36,313 nucleotides of DNA from an uncultured Haliea sp. (GTDB taxonomy: Bacteria; Pseudomonadota; Gammaproteobacteria; Pseudomonadales; Halieaceae): contig CAJXWP010000022.1 of the NCBI GenBank assembly GCA_913062625.1, forward strand, positions 1 to 36,313, written 5' to 3'. The notes under the pieces are model-generated. The model was given only the letters and a program-made list of their open reading frames with translations, was not told where the DNA came from and ran no database searches. Positions 24,844-33,475 of the stretch are shown piece after piece. The number at the start of each line of letters is the position of its first letter. Within the stretch, counting starts at the first letter, position 1. The translations under genes were made by a program, and so were the position numbers.

Positions 24844-26004
24844 TTGAGCGATCAGGAAAGCAATAATAGTGAACAATCTGATGAGGTCTCGGAGATTGAG
24901 GTAGCAGCAGTTAAAAAATCGCCTATCGAAGAGCGTCCCGTGGCACCTGGCAGCAAGTCAGCTGCCGCGCCGGTCAAGGGTTCTTCCTGGGTTGCTTGGT
25001 TGGCACTGCTGTTGGTTATGGTGCTTGCGCTCGGCGTGGCTTGGGTCGCGCGTGAGGGTCAAATTAAGGGACTTGCGCTGACACAACGGGTGGCGCAGCT
25101 TGAGACAGTTTCCCAGCAGAAGCAGACCAGCCAGAAAGAGCTCGAAGATCAGTTGCGGGTGGAGTTGCGCTCGGGGCTTGCGGCGCTCGAGGTAAAAGAA
25201 GGTGATAAAGTGTCACGCCTTTCTCAAAGTTTAGCATCCTTAAATGAAAAACTGGCAAAGCAGCAGAAGGCATTGGCGCGCTTCAGTGTCAGTGATCGTG
25301 ACAATTGGTTACTCGCCGAAACAGGACATTTGCTTCGCCTAGCGGACCAGCGGTTAGTGATGGCGGCAGATCCTGTTGCTGCCGAGGCATTGTTGACCAG
25401 TGCCGATGCTGTTTTACGTGGCGTTGATGATCCTAGCCTTCATGCTGTGCGTGCTGCTATTGCAAAAGAGATAGCTGCATTGCGAGCGGTCCCGAAAGTG
25501 GACGTGGAAGGGATCTATCTCAGCCTAGCGGCATTGATTGAGCAGGCCGACAAACTGGTGATTTTTCAGCTACCCAAACAGGCAGAGCGTCCGTCGCCAA
25601 AACCGGCCACTGACTGGCAAGGTCGGCTGCACCAAGGCTATAGATCAGCCCTAGCCACATTATCTGATTATGTCATTATTCGTCGCAGAGATGTCCCCAT
25701 GCAGGCCCTGATGGACCCGCAATGGGAGGGATTGGTGCGGCAGAATCTGCGAATGCTGTTGGAACAGGCACAGATAGCACTGCTGTCAGATAACCAGAGA
25801 CTCTATGCCGTAAGTCTAGAGCGTGCTCAGCAAGGGGTGGCGCAGTTCAAGGCGTCAGATGACGTGGGTACCAGCGCTATTTCCACCGAAATTACGCGGT
25901 TGCGTGGGCTCACCATCGGTATTGCACAGCCCGATATTTCATCCTCGCTGCGGGCGCTAGACAATGCTGTTGAGCAGCGTCTGCAATCCGAAGGCGGCCA
26001 GTAA
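24844..26004 (+). CDS. hemX: HemX family membrane protein of the haem operon
   Basis: 386 residues. An acidic, Ser/Glu-rich cytoplasmic N-terminus (about 1-50) leads to one membrane helix (WVAWLALLLVMVLALGVAWVA). A long periplasmic coiled coil (QKQTSQKELEDQLRVELRSG) and helical domain follow, with the conserved NWLLAETGHLLRLADQRLVMAADPVAAEALL. The family is annotated as a uroporphyrin-III C-methyltransferase, but it has no methyltransferase fold; its real role is uncertain. It starts at TTG 24844 with GGAG eight bases upstream. Confidence 0.88.
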   Translation: MSDQESNNSEQSDEVSEIEVAAVKKSPIEERPVAPGSKSAAAPVKGSSWVAWLALLLVMVLALGVAWVAREGQIKGLALTQRVAQLETVSQQKQTSQKELEDQLRVELRSGLAALEVKEGDKVSRLSQSLASLNEKLAKQQKALARFSVSDRDNWLLAETGHLLRLADQRLVMAADPVAAEALLTSADAVLRGVDDPSLHAVRAAIAKEIAALRAVPKVDVEGIYLSLAALIEQADKLVIFQLPKQAERPSPKPATDWQGRLHQGYRSALATLSDYVIIRRRDVPMQALMDPQWEGLVRQNLRMLLEQAQIALLSDNQRLYAVSLERAQQGVAQFKASDDVGTSAISTEITRLRGLTIGIAQPDISSSLRALDNAVEQRLQSEGGQ

Positions 26005-26007
26005 GTC

Positions 26008-27231
26008 ATGCGTAAGTTATTCATTATTTCTCTGGTCGCACTGTTGCTCGGTGCAGGTCTTGTTGCTGTTATTGAGGCCGACCCGGGCTATGTACTGTTG
26101 TCTTTTGGTAACTACACCTTAGAGGCAAGCCTGTGGGTGGGTGTGTTGTTACTGGCGCTTCTGCTCCTGGCGGTATATCTGTTGGTCCGCTTGACGTATC
26201 GGATTATTAGTGGGCAACAGTTCCTGTTCTCTTGGCTGGGAACGCGTAAAGCAGATAAGGCCATGCGACTCAGTACTCGCGGGTTGATCAGTTTTACCGA
26301 GGGCAACTGGACCGAGGCGCGACGTCAGTTATTAAGTGGCGCGAAACACAATCAGGCACCGCTGGTCAATTATCTGCTGGCCGCTCAGTCCAGTGCGAAA
26401 TTGCACGATATCGACAAAGTGCCTGAGTATTTGCAGACGGCCGGCGAAGTAGAGCCTTCAGCGGCGGTGGCGATTGAAATGATGCATGCTGAAATCAAAT
26501 TGCAGGCGGGAGAATACAGGCAGGCCCTTGCGCTACTGACGCAGGCAAAAAGTAATGTTCCCCGCCACCCGCATGTGCTTAGCCTTTTAAGCCAAGCTTA
26601 TCAGGGGTTGAATGACTGGGGCCAGCTGCTGGAGTTGTTGCCGCAGCTGCGAAAGCATAAACAGCTTTCGAGCGAGGCATTTGAGCGACTAGAAAAACAG
26701 ATTCATCACAACAGGCTTCAGCTGTGTCATTCAGATTTGCATCGCTTGCAGGCAGTGTGGGGAACAGTGCCAAAACGTTTGCAGCGTGATCCGGTCCTTG
26801 TTGAGACCTATGTACGTAACCTCATCAAGGGTGAAGATTATGACTCAGCTGAGAGCTTCATCCAGCGCGCCCTCAAGCAGGAGTGGCAACCCGCTTTGGT
26901 GCGCGAGTATGGTTGTTTACGGGGCCACAATGCCAGTCATCAACTGGCTCAGGCTGAAAAGTGGTTGAAAGCGCACCCAGATGACCCTCAGTTATTACTG
27001 AGTCTGGGCCGTTTGTCGGCGCGCGACCAATTGTGGACTAAGTCACGGCTATATTTCGAGCGTAGTTATCGGGTTGAACACAGTCCCGAGGTTTGCGCTG
27101 AGTTGGGTCGCTTGCTGACAAGTTTTGGCGAAAGCGAAGCAGCTGCAGATTATTTTCGTGAGGGTCTACTGCTGAGCGAAGATGAGCTGCCTGATCTGGC
27201 GTTGCCGCTTCAAATCACCGCTGACGACTAA
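26008..27231 (+). CDS. hemY: HemY family TPR protein of the haem operon
   Basis: 407 residues. Two N-terminal membrane helices (about 4-24 and 41-62) are followed by a cytoplasmic or peripheral TPR-rich domain (KADKAMRLSTRGLISFTEGNWTEARRQLLSGA, QLLLSLGRLSARDQLWTKSRLYFERSY). This is proteobacterial HemY, not the Bacillus protoporphyrinogen oxidase of the same name. It is three bases after hemX, the last gene of hemCDXY. TPRs suggest a scaffold role in haem or tetrapyrrole metabolism. Confidence 0.92.
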   Translation: MRKLFIISLVALLLGAGLVAVIEADPGYVLLSFGNYTLEASLWVGVLLLALLLLAVYLLVRLTYRIISGQQFLFSWLGTRKADKAMRLSTRGLISFTEGNWTEARRQLLSGAKHNQAPLVNYLLAAQSSAKLHDIDKVPEYLQTAGEVEPSAAVAIEMMHAEIKLQAGEYRQALALLTQAKSNVPRHPHVLSLLSQAYQGLNDWGQLLELLPQLRKHKQLSSEAFERLEKQIHHNRLQLCHSDLHRLQAVWGTVPKRLQRDPVLVETYVRNLIKGEDYDSAESFIQRALKQEWQPALVREYGCLRGHNASHQLAQAEKWLKAHPDDPQLLLSLGRLSARDQLWTKSRLYFERSYRVEHSPEVCAELGRLLTSFGESEAAADYFREGLLLSEDELPDLALPLQITADD

Positions 27232-27288
27232 ATTCCGAACGGTAGCCAATATGATTACCCTTCATGAAGATAGGCGTTCGGCCGCAGG

Positions 27289-28773
27289 CTAAAGTTTGAT
27301 GCCAAGCTCGTCCCACAATTCATCGATCCGCTGTTTCACTGGCTCACTCATGGCAATGGGGCTGCCCCACTCACGCTGGGTTTCCCCAGGCCATTTATTG
27401 GTCGCATCAAAGCCAACTTTGGACCCCAGCCCAGAAACTGGTGAGGCAAAGTCCAAGTAGTCGATAGGCGTGTTCTCGATGAAAACTGAATCTCTCTGCG
27501 GGTCCATGCGCGTGGTCATCGCCCAGATGACATCTTTCCAATCTCTGGCATTCACATCCTCGTCTGTGACAATGACGAACTTCGTATACATAAACTGTCT
27601 TAGGAAAGACCAGACGCCCAGCATGATGCGTTTCGCATGTCCCGGGTATTCCTTACGTATGGTGACCACAGCTAAGCGGTATGAACAGCCTTCTGGCGGC
27701 AGGTAAAAGTCGACTATCTCTGGAAACTGCTTTTGCAGTATTGGGATGAACACTTCATTGAGCGCCATGCCAAGTATGGCGGGTTCGTCTGGTGGACGTC
27801 CGGTGTGCGTGCTGTGATAAATGGGTGATTCTCGATGGGTGATGGCCTCAACGGTGAATACGGGAAAGCGCTCAACCTCGTTATAATATCCCGTATGGTC
27901 GCCAAACGGGCCCTCGTCAGCCATTTCATCCGGCGCGATATACCCTTCTAAAATGTACTCTGCCGAGGCCGGCAACTGCAGGCCGTGTTTTCGACACAGC
28001 GGCGTGAAACATTCAGCCACTTCAGTCTTACTGCCACGCAGTAGGCCGGCAAAGGCGTACTCTGAGAGGGTGTCAGGAATTGGGGTGACGGCCGCTAGGG
28101 TCGTGGCTGGGTCGGCGCCAAGAGCAACAGCGACAGGGTAGCGTTGCCCCGGGTTTTTTTTCTGCCACTCCCTGAAATCCAGCGCGCCGCCACGGTGTGA
28201 CAGCCAGCGCATGATCAGTTTGTTGCGTGCCAAAAGTTGTAGACGATAAATGCCTAGATTCTGACGCTCCTTGCCAGGTCCGCGAGTAATCACTAGCGGC
28301 CAGGTAACGAGCGGTGCTGCATCGCCTGGCCAGCATGTCTGTATAGGCATCGTGAAGAGATCGACATCTGCGCCCTGCTTCACGTGGTATTGGCAAGGTG
28401 GATTGCGCACCACCTTGGGCGCCATGTGTAAAACTCGTTTTAGCAGGGGCGCTTTATCCCATAGATCACGCATGCCTTTAGGTGGATCCGGCTGGCGCAG
28501 GTAAGCGAGCAGCTCTCCGATTTCGCGGAGAGCCTCGAGATCTTGTGCGCCCATGCCCAAGGCAACACGTTGCTCAGTACCGAACAGGTTGGCCAGTACT
28601 GGCGTATTAAAGCCTTTAGGATTTTCAAACAAAAGGGCAGGACCGCCGGCGCGCAGAGTACGGTCGGCGATTTCCGTTATTTCGAGTTTGGGGTCGACTT
28701 CAGTTTGAATGCGTACCAGTTCACCGCGCTTTTCTAACGCAGCAATAAAATCTCTGAGATCAGTATATTTCAC
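27289..28773 (-). CDS. ubiD: 4-hydroxy-3-polyprenylbenzoate decarboxylase UbiD
   Basis: Prenylated-FMN decarboxylase of ubiquinone synthesis, 494 residues (E. coli 497). [22 protein letters not shown] opens it, and [10 protein letters not shown] with [10 protein letters not shown] binds the flavin and metal. [21 protein letters not shown] and [13 protein letters not shown] hold the Glu/Arg residues of the active site. GTG start (28771-28773). A UbiX-type prenyltransferase is needed but is not in the window. It lies downstream of rho, as recalled for Pseudomonas. Confidence 0.96.
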   Translation of the reverse strand: MKYTDLRDFIAALEKRGELVRIQTEVDPKLEITEIADRTLRAGGPALLFENPKGFNTPVLANLFGTEQRVALGMGAQDLEALREIGELLAYLRQPDPPKGMRDLWDKAPLLKRVLHMAPKVVRNPPCQYHVKQGADVDLFTMPIQTCWPGDAAPLVTWPLVITRGPGKERQNLGIYRLQLLARNKLIMRWLSHRGGALDFREWQKKNPGQRYPVAVALGADPATTLAAVTPIPDTLSEYAFAGLLRGSKTEVAECFTPLCRKHGLQLPASAEYILEGYIAPDEMADEGPFGDHTGYYNEVERFPVFTVEAITHRESPIYHSTHTGRPPDEPAILGMALNEVFIPILQKQFPEIVDFYLPPEGCSYRLAVVTIRKEYPGHAKRIMLGVWSFLRQFMYTKFVIVTDEDVNARDWKDVIWAMTTRMDPQRDSVFIENTPIDYLDFASPVSGLGSKVGFDATNKWPGETQREWGSPIAMSEPVKQRIDELWDELGIKL

Positions 28774-28920
28774 TAGGCTTTATCTATTCGTTAACGTTTA
28801 ACACCGGACAGTACACGTTGTAACATCGCGAGGCAACGCGTCCATCCGGCTTGTTGCCATTGCTACGTTGAGGGCTCAGCGCCCACTTCGCTGGAGCGCA
28901 TTATTCGGTTGAATCAGCGA

Positions 28921-30189
28921 CTACTTGCGCTTCATCGATTTAAAGAACTCTTCGTTCGTCTTAGTCTCTTTGAGTTTGTCACTTAAGAACTCAATAGCGG
29001 CTAGGTCTTCCATGCCGTGCAGCAGTTTACGCAGGATCCACATGCGCTGTAATTCATCATCCGCTGTAAGCAGCTCTTCCCGACGCGTGCCAGAACGACG
29101 AATATTGATAGCGGGGTAAACGCGCTTTTCAGAGATCTTGCGATCTAGATGTAATTCTAGATTGCCAGTGCCTTTAAATTCTTCGTAGATAACTTCGTCC
29201 ATCTTAGAGCCAGTGTCGACCAGGGCTGTCGCAATGATTGAAAGGCTACCGCCCTCCTCGATATTGCGCGCTGCGCCAAAGAAGCGCTTTGGGCGTTCTA
29301 GGGCATGGGCGTCTACACCGCCGGTCAATACTTTCCCGGAGCTAGGAATAACGGTGTTGTAGGCGCGAGCCAAGCGAGTTATGGAATCGAGAAGGATCAC
29401 CACGTCCTTTTTGTGTTCTACCAGACGTTTGGCTTTCTCGATCACCATGTCGGCAACCTGCACGTGACGCGACGGCGGCTCATCAAAGGTAGAAGCTACC
29501 ACTTCGGCGCCTCGAATGCCGACTGAGCGTTGCATTTCAGTCACTTCTTCCGGACGCTCATCAATCAATAGCACGATGATGTAACACTCGGGGTTGTTGG
29601 TGATTATCGCTTGGGCGATGCTTTGCATCATGATCGTTTTGCCCGCTTTAGGCGGCGCAACCAGTAATCCGCGTTGACCTTTGCCGATCGGTGCAACCAG
29701 ATCAATGATTCGGCCTGTTAGGTCCTCTGTGCTCCCGTTACCTGTTTCCAGGGTGAGGCGCTGATCGGGGAACAGTGGCGTGAGATTTTCAAATAAGGCC
29801 TTATGCTTGGAGTTTTCTGGCCTGTCGAGATTGACCTCGTCTACCTTGAGCAGGGCAAAGTAGCGCTCGCTGTCTTTAGGTGGACGAATCTTGCCTGAAA
29901 TGGTGTCACCCGTGCGCAGGTTAAACCGCCGAATTTGGCTGGGTGAAACGTATATGTCGTCGGGGCCTGCTAAGTATGAGCTGTCGGCGGAACGCAGGAA
30001 GCCAAAGCCATCCTGTAAAATTTCCAGTACCCCATCGCCATAAATATCTTCACCGCTTTTGGCATGTCGCTTCAGGACGGCAAAAATAATATCTTGTTTG
30101 CGCGAGCGGGCCATGTTGTCCAGGCCCATCTCTTTCGCGATATCAATAATATCTTGGGTAGATTTTGTTTTTAAGTCAGTCAAATTCAT
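28921..30189 (-). CDS. rho: Transcription termination factor Rho
   Basis: Hexameric RNA helicase that ends transcripts. From ATG 30189 it is 422 residues (E. coli 419), starting [20 protein letters not shown]. The RNA-binding cold-shock domain is [32 protein letters not shown]. Walker A is APPKAGKT, the Q-loop [13 protein letters not shown] and the R-loop/arginine finger region [21 protein letters not shown] longer frame to 30261 adds unrelated residues and is rejected. No Shine-Dalgarno precedes the ATG; the eight bases before it resemble the 16S 3' end instead. About 230 bp separate it from trxA. Confidence 0.96.
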   Translation of the reverse strand: MNLTDLKTKSTQDIIDIAKEMGLDNMARSRKQDIIFAVLKRHAKSGEDIYGDGVLEILQDGFGFLRSADSSYLAGPDDIYVSPSQIRRFNLRTGDTISGKIRPPKDSERYFALLKVDEVNLDRPENSKHKALFENLTPLFPDQRLTLETGNGSTEDLTGRIIDLVAPIGKGQRGLLVAPPKAGKTIMMQSIAQAIITNNPECYIIVLLIDERPEEVTEMQRSVGIRGAEVVASTFDEPPSRHVQVADMVIEKAKRLVEHKKDVVILLDSITRLARAYNTVIPSSGKVLTGGVDAHALERPKRFFGAARNIEEGGSLSIIATALVDTGSKMDEVIYEEFKGTGNLELHLDRKISEKRVYPAINIRRSGTRREELLTADDELQRMWILRKLLHGMEDLAAIEFLSDKLKETKTNEEFFKSMKRK

Positions 30190-30201
30190 AAGGAGGGTAG
30201 T

Positions 30202-30279
30202 ATGTGTGTGATTAAAGAGAAGTATGGGGTACAAATGAAAGCTCGTTGGAGATACCAACAAAAAGCTGCTTTTTCGTGA
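30202..30279 (+). CDS. Candidate 25-residue small ORF antisense to the rho leader
   Basis: AGGAGGG (30191-30197) stands four bases before ATG 30202; translation gives [20 protein letters not shown] then KAAFS and a TGA. The peptide is basic, with no membrane helix. The ribosome site is the best in the window, but no promoter was found for this strand and no family is recognised. It could be chance: the same bases are the rho 5' leader read backwards. Confidence 0.22.
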   Translation: MCVIKEKYGVQMKARWRYQQKAAFS

Positions 30280-30331
30280 GTTACTGATTTATTGTATAGA
30301 CACAGGAGTTTGCGCCGAATTCAAAGGTAAC

Positions 30332-30349
30332 ACGGCCCGATAGGGCCGT
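30332..30349. terminator. Hairpin between trxA and rho
   Basis: ACGGCCC-GATA-GGGCCGT is a perfect seven-pair stem with a tetraloop, 73 bp beyond the trxA stop. On the trxA strand it is followed by GTTACCTTT, a weak T-tract; on the other strand a TTTTTT comes only after nine bases. It probably ends or stabilises the trxA mRNA. Confidence 0.45.
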
Positions 30350-30421
30350 CTACTGCTTTTTTCTCAACAGAGCACGCGATTATAGGTGCTGGGGGCTTGT
30401 GTGGGCTTGGCCTCTGTCGTT

Positions 30422-30748
30422 TTAGATCACTTCTTCAATAAAATCTTTCAACTGTGTCTTGGATAATGCGCCAACTTTAGTAGCCTCTGCGTTGCCATCC
30501 TTGAACATGATTAAGGTCGGAATGCCACGGATGCCGAACTTCTGGGGAATGTCCGGATTAGCGTCCACGTCGACTTTGCATATCTTTAATTTGTCGCCGT
30601 AATCGGCGGCAAGCTCATCGAGCACCGGCGCGATCATTTTGCAGGGGCCACACCATTCTGCCCAGAAGTCCACCAATACGGGGACATCGGAATTTAATAC
30701 TTCCGCATCAAAAGTGGCATCGCTGATGTGTACGATTTGATCGCTCAT
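30422..30748 (-). CDS. trxA: Thioredoxin 1
   Basis: 108 residues of the classical cytoplasmic thioredoxin that reduces ribonucleotide reductase and protein disulfides. The active site WAEWCGPCK stands at residues 28-36, with the cis-Pro in [10 protein letters not shown] and the buried Asp in [12 protein letters not shown] lies before the ATG. It is the neighbour of rho on the same strand, an order shared with E. coli and Pseudomonas. Confidence 0.97.
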   Translation of the reverse strand: MSDQIVHISDATFDAEVLNSDVPVLVDFWAEWCGPCKMIAPVLDELAADYGDKLKICKVDVDANPDIPQKFGIRGIPTLIMFKDGNAEATKVGALSKTQLKDFIEEVI

Positions 30749-30934
30749 GCTGTTCTCCGGTTGATTTCAGATCTTAATTATGACGAGGTTTTAAACGTGA
30801 AGTAATCATACCACTGGATGGTCGGCGCACAACTGCCAGACGGGAATAAAAAGTCTTGTCGTTATTTTCCTTCTGAGGTTTTTTCGAAACTAAAATGATA
30901 GTGAGCTTTACCGTGATAGGCTTGCCGCAATGGG

Positions 30935-30964
30935 TTGCCTGATCTTTTGAGGTTTTGGCATACT
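30935..30964 (+). promoter_or_regulatory. Candidate promoter of the VTT/flavoprotein gene
   Basis: TTGCCT (30935-30940) and CATACT (30959-30964) lie 18 bp apart; TGG before the -10 gives an extended element. The start point would be near 30971, about 20 nt before GTG 30992. Confidence 0.35.
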
Positions 30965-30991
30965 AGAACTAACTAATATCAGGGTATCAAT

Positions 30992-33127
30992 GTGCGCAAC
31001 CCAAAAATCCTAGTAATAGCCGTCGTAGTCTGTGTCCTTATTGCCTGGTGGTTCTTCGATCTAGGCAGCTATCTGCAGCTTGACACTTTGCAGGAAGATA
31101 TCGGTGGTCTGCGCGAGTGGGGTGGCAATAATCCGTTGTTGGCGGGCCTGATATTTTTTGCGGGCTATATTGTGGTCACGGCGCTTTCATTGCCCGGTTC
31201 AGCCGTGATGACACTAGCGGGCGGTGCTCTTTTTGGTTTTTGGTATGCACTGCTGCTGGTGTCATTTGCTAGTAGTATCGGAGCGACTTTGGCCTTCCTT
31301 GTGTCTCGACTGCTTTTGAGGGACTGGGTTCAGAAGCGTTTTAGCCGGCATCTGGGCGCGCTCAACAGAGGTTTTGCAAAAGACGGCTCCTTCTATCTGT
31401 TCTCTCTTCGGCTGGTGCCAATCTTCCCATTTTTTATGATCAATTTACTGATGGGTCTGCTGCCGATCCGTAGTTGGCCTTTTTACTGGGTGTCGCAGCT
31501 GGGGATGTTGCCGGCCACGGTGGTGTTCGTCAATGCGGGGACACAATTAGGTCAGCTAGAGTCGATTTATGGAATAATTTCTTTACCTTTATTGGGCTCC
31601 TTTGTCTTGTTGGCGGCATTTCCTTTTGTTGCAAAGTGGTTACTTGGGGTTGTAAAACCCCGCCTGCTTCTGAAAGCTTATCCTAAACCCAAACAGTTCG
31701 ATAATAATCTGATTGTCATTGGTGCAGGCTCGGGAGGGCTAGTCGCTTCGCTCATAGCAGCGACTGTAAAAGCGAAAGTCACCCTCATTGAGCGTCACCA
31801 GATGGGTGGCGATTGTCTCAACACCGGCTGTGTGCCCAGCAAAGCTTTGATTCGCTCCGCGCGGATTGCGCAATATGCGCGGCGAGCAGAGGAGTTTGGG
31901 CTGGCTCCAATGTCGGTAGAGGTGAATTTTCCTAAGGTGATGCAGCGTGTGCAAAATATCATCAAGACCATCGAGCCGCATGATTCGGTGGAGCGGTTCA
32001 CGCAGTTGGGTGTGAACTGCGTGCACGGCGATGCAAAAATTCTCTCGCCGTGGGAGGTGGAGGTGAATGGACAGACGCTGACGGCCAGAAACATTGTAAT
32101 AGCCACGGGTGCTCGCCCTGCGGTTCCTGATATTCCGGGTCTCGCTACGCTCGATTACCTGACGTCAGACACGGTGTGGGATATCAGGACTCTGCCCGAA
32201 CGCTTGCTGGTCGTAGGGGCTGGCCCCATCGGTTGTGAACTGGCGCAAGCGTTTGCTCGGCTGGGCAGTAAAGTCACGCTGGTGACTCATGCCGATCGAC
32301 TGCTGCCTCGGGAAGATTTGGAGGTCTCTGAGCGCGTGGACGCTGAATTTCGGCGGCAACATGTGAAGGTTCACGCGAATTATAGTCCGCTGCTTTTTGA
32401 CGCCGCCGAGAACGAGCAGACCTGCGTTTTTAGTACTCCGCGAGGACAGCGAACATTGAGCTTTGACCGAGTATTGCTCGCGGTCGGTCGCAGCGCTAAT
32501 GTTGAGGGGCTGGGGCTAAAGGATCTTGGCATCGCTGTTGGCCCGGGGGGTACGGTTGAAGTGGATGAGTCTTTGCGGACCGCGATACCGACTATTTTTG
32601 CTTGCGGTGATGTGGCCGGCCCCTACATGTTTACCCACATGGCAAGCCATCAGGCTTGGTATGCAGCGGTCAATGCATTGTTTGGACGCTTTCGCACGTT
32701 CAAGGTGGATTACTCGGTGGTGCCGTGGGCGACATTTACTGACCCCGAGGTGGCGCGCGTTGGCTTGAATGAGGATGAGGCGCGGGCAGCCAATATCGCC
32801 TTTGAGGTAAGTCGTTACGAGCTGGCTGAGCTGGACCGTGCCATTGCTGATGGCGAAGCACATGGGTTTATTAAAGTGCTGACCGAGCCGGGTCGTGATC
32901 GTATTCTTGGAGCCACTGTTGTGGGCTACCATGCCTCGGAATTGATCAATGAATTTGTGTTGGCAATGAAACATGGTTTGGGTCTAGGAAAAATACTAGC
33001 GACCATCCACATATACCCGACACTGAGCGAGGGCAACAAGTTTGTAGCAGGTGAGTGGCGCAAGGCGCGCAAGCCAGAAGGACTGCTGCGTTGGGTTGAG
33101 CGTTATCATCGCTGGAACCGAGGCTGA
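30992..33127 (+). CDS. Fused TVP38/TMEM64 (VTT) membrane domain and FAD-dependent disulfide oxidoreductase
   Basis: 711 residues. Residues 1-230 are a VTT/DedA-like integral membrane domain: an N-terminal helix (ILVIAVVVCVLIAWWFF), then FAGYIVVTALSLPGSAVMTLAGGALFG and RLVPIFPFFMINLLMGL, both signature segments. From about residue 240 a group I flavin disulfide reductase begins: FAD loop VIGAGSGGLVASL, redox pair CLNTGC (near 275/280) with VPSK, NAD(P) loop VVGAGPIGCELAQAFARLG, IFACGDVAGP, and the interface His/Glu in HIYPTLSEGNKF. It lacks the HMA domain and C-terminal Cys pair of mercuric reductase. The substrate is unknown; the layout points to membrane-tethered thiol or metal redox chemistry. 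GTG start. Confidence 0.9.
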   Translation: MRNPKILVIAVVVCVLIAWWFFDLGSYLQLDTLQEDIGGLREWGGNNPLLAGLIFFAGYIVVTALSLPGSAVMTLAGGALFGFWYALLLVSFASSIGATLAFLVSRLLLRDWVQKRFSRHLGALNRGFAKDGSFYLFSLRLVPIFPFFMINLLMGLLPIRSWPFYWVSQLGMLPATVVFVNAGTQLGQLESIYGIISLPLLGSFVLLAAFPFVAKWLLGVVKPRLLLKAYPKPKQFDNNLIVIGAGSGGLVASLIAATVKAKVTLIERHQMGGDCLNTGCVPSKALIRSARIAQYARRAEEFGLAPMSVEVNFPKVMQRVQNIIKTIEPHDSVERFTQLGVNCVHGDAKILSPWEVEVNGQTLTARNIVIATGARPAVPDIPGLATLDYLTSDTVWDIRTLPERLLVVGAGPIGCELAQAFARLGSKVTLVTHADRLLPREDLEVSERVDAEFRRQHVKVHANYSPLLFDAAENEQTCVFSTPRGQRTLSFDRVLLAVGRSANVEGLGLKDLGIAVGPGGTVEVDESLRTAIPTIFACGDVAGPYMFTHMASHQAWYAAVNALFGRFRTFKVDYSVVPWATFTDPEVARVGLNEDEARAANIAFEVSRYELAELDRAIADGEAHGFIKVLTEPGRDRILGATVVGYHASELINEFVLAMKHGLGLGKILATIHIYPTLSEGNKFVAGEWRKARKPEGLLRWVERYHRWNRG

Positions 33128-33142
33128 GCGGAGAATCTAGTC

Positions 33143-33409
33143 GTGAAGGCGTTGTTGGATGAGTCATGGCACGTCTATATTTTGCAATGTGCTGATGCGA
33201 CACTTTATACGGGTATTACCAAGGATCTCCAGCGCCGGGTTCAACAACACAATGGCGAACAAATTGGCGGCCCCAAATATACTCGAGGCCGTCGACCTGT
33301 TTGTCTTATGTGGTCTAAGGAGGCTCCTAATCATGGAGCTGCGCTACAGCGCGAAATAGCGATTAAAAAACTTAGCAAGGGGGAAAAGCTTCGGCTGATA
33401 GGGCATTAG
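33143..33409 (+). CDS. GIY-YIG nuclease-superfamily protein (YhbQ-like)
   Basis: 88 residues, a single GIY-YIG domain. HVYILQCADATLYTGITKDLQRRVQQHN holds the two Tyr and the Arg of the active site, with YTRGRRPVCLMW next and the Glu in ALQREIAIKKLS. E. coli YhbQ and its relatives act on DNA weakly or are uncharacterised. GTG start with GGAG nine bases upstream, 15 bp after the flavoprotein gene, so probably co-transcribed. Confidence 0.88.
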   Translation: MKALLDESWHVYILQCADATLYTGITKDLQRRVQQHNGEQIGGPKYTRGRRPVCLMWSKEAPNHGAALQREIAIKKLSKGEKLRLIGH

Positions 33410-33475
33410 CCACCACCAAGACCCTTACCAATTTACTGCCAGAATATTCTAACTGCAGGGTCGAGCTAGCTCCAG

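Noticed and set aside
27235-27281. CCGAACG...CGTTCGG inverted repeat between hemY and ubiD as a bidirectional terminator
   Set aside because: The arms are 33 bases apart and no T-run follows on either side; too weak to call.
30190-30261. 24-residue upstream extension of Rho
   Set aside because: Rho proteins begin at MNLTDLK; the extension is low-complexity (His/Thr/Leu-rich) and is leader sequence.
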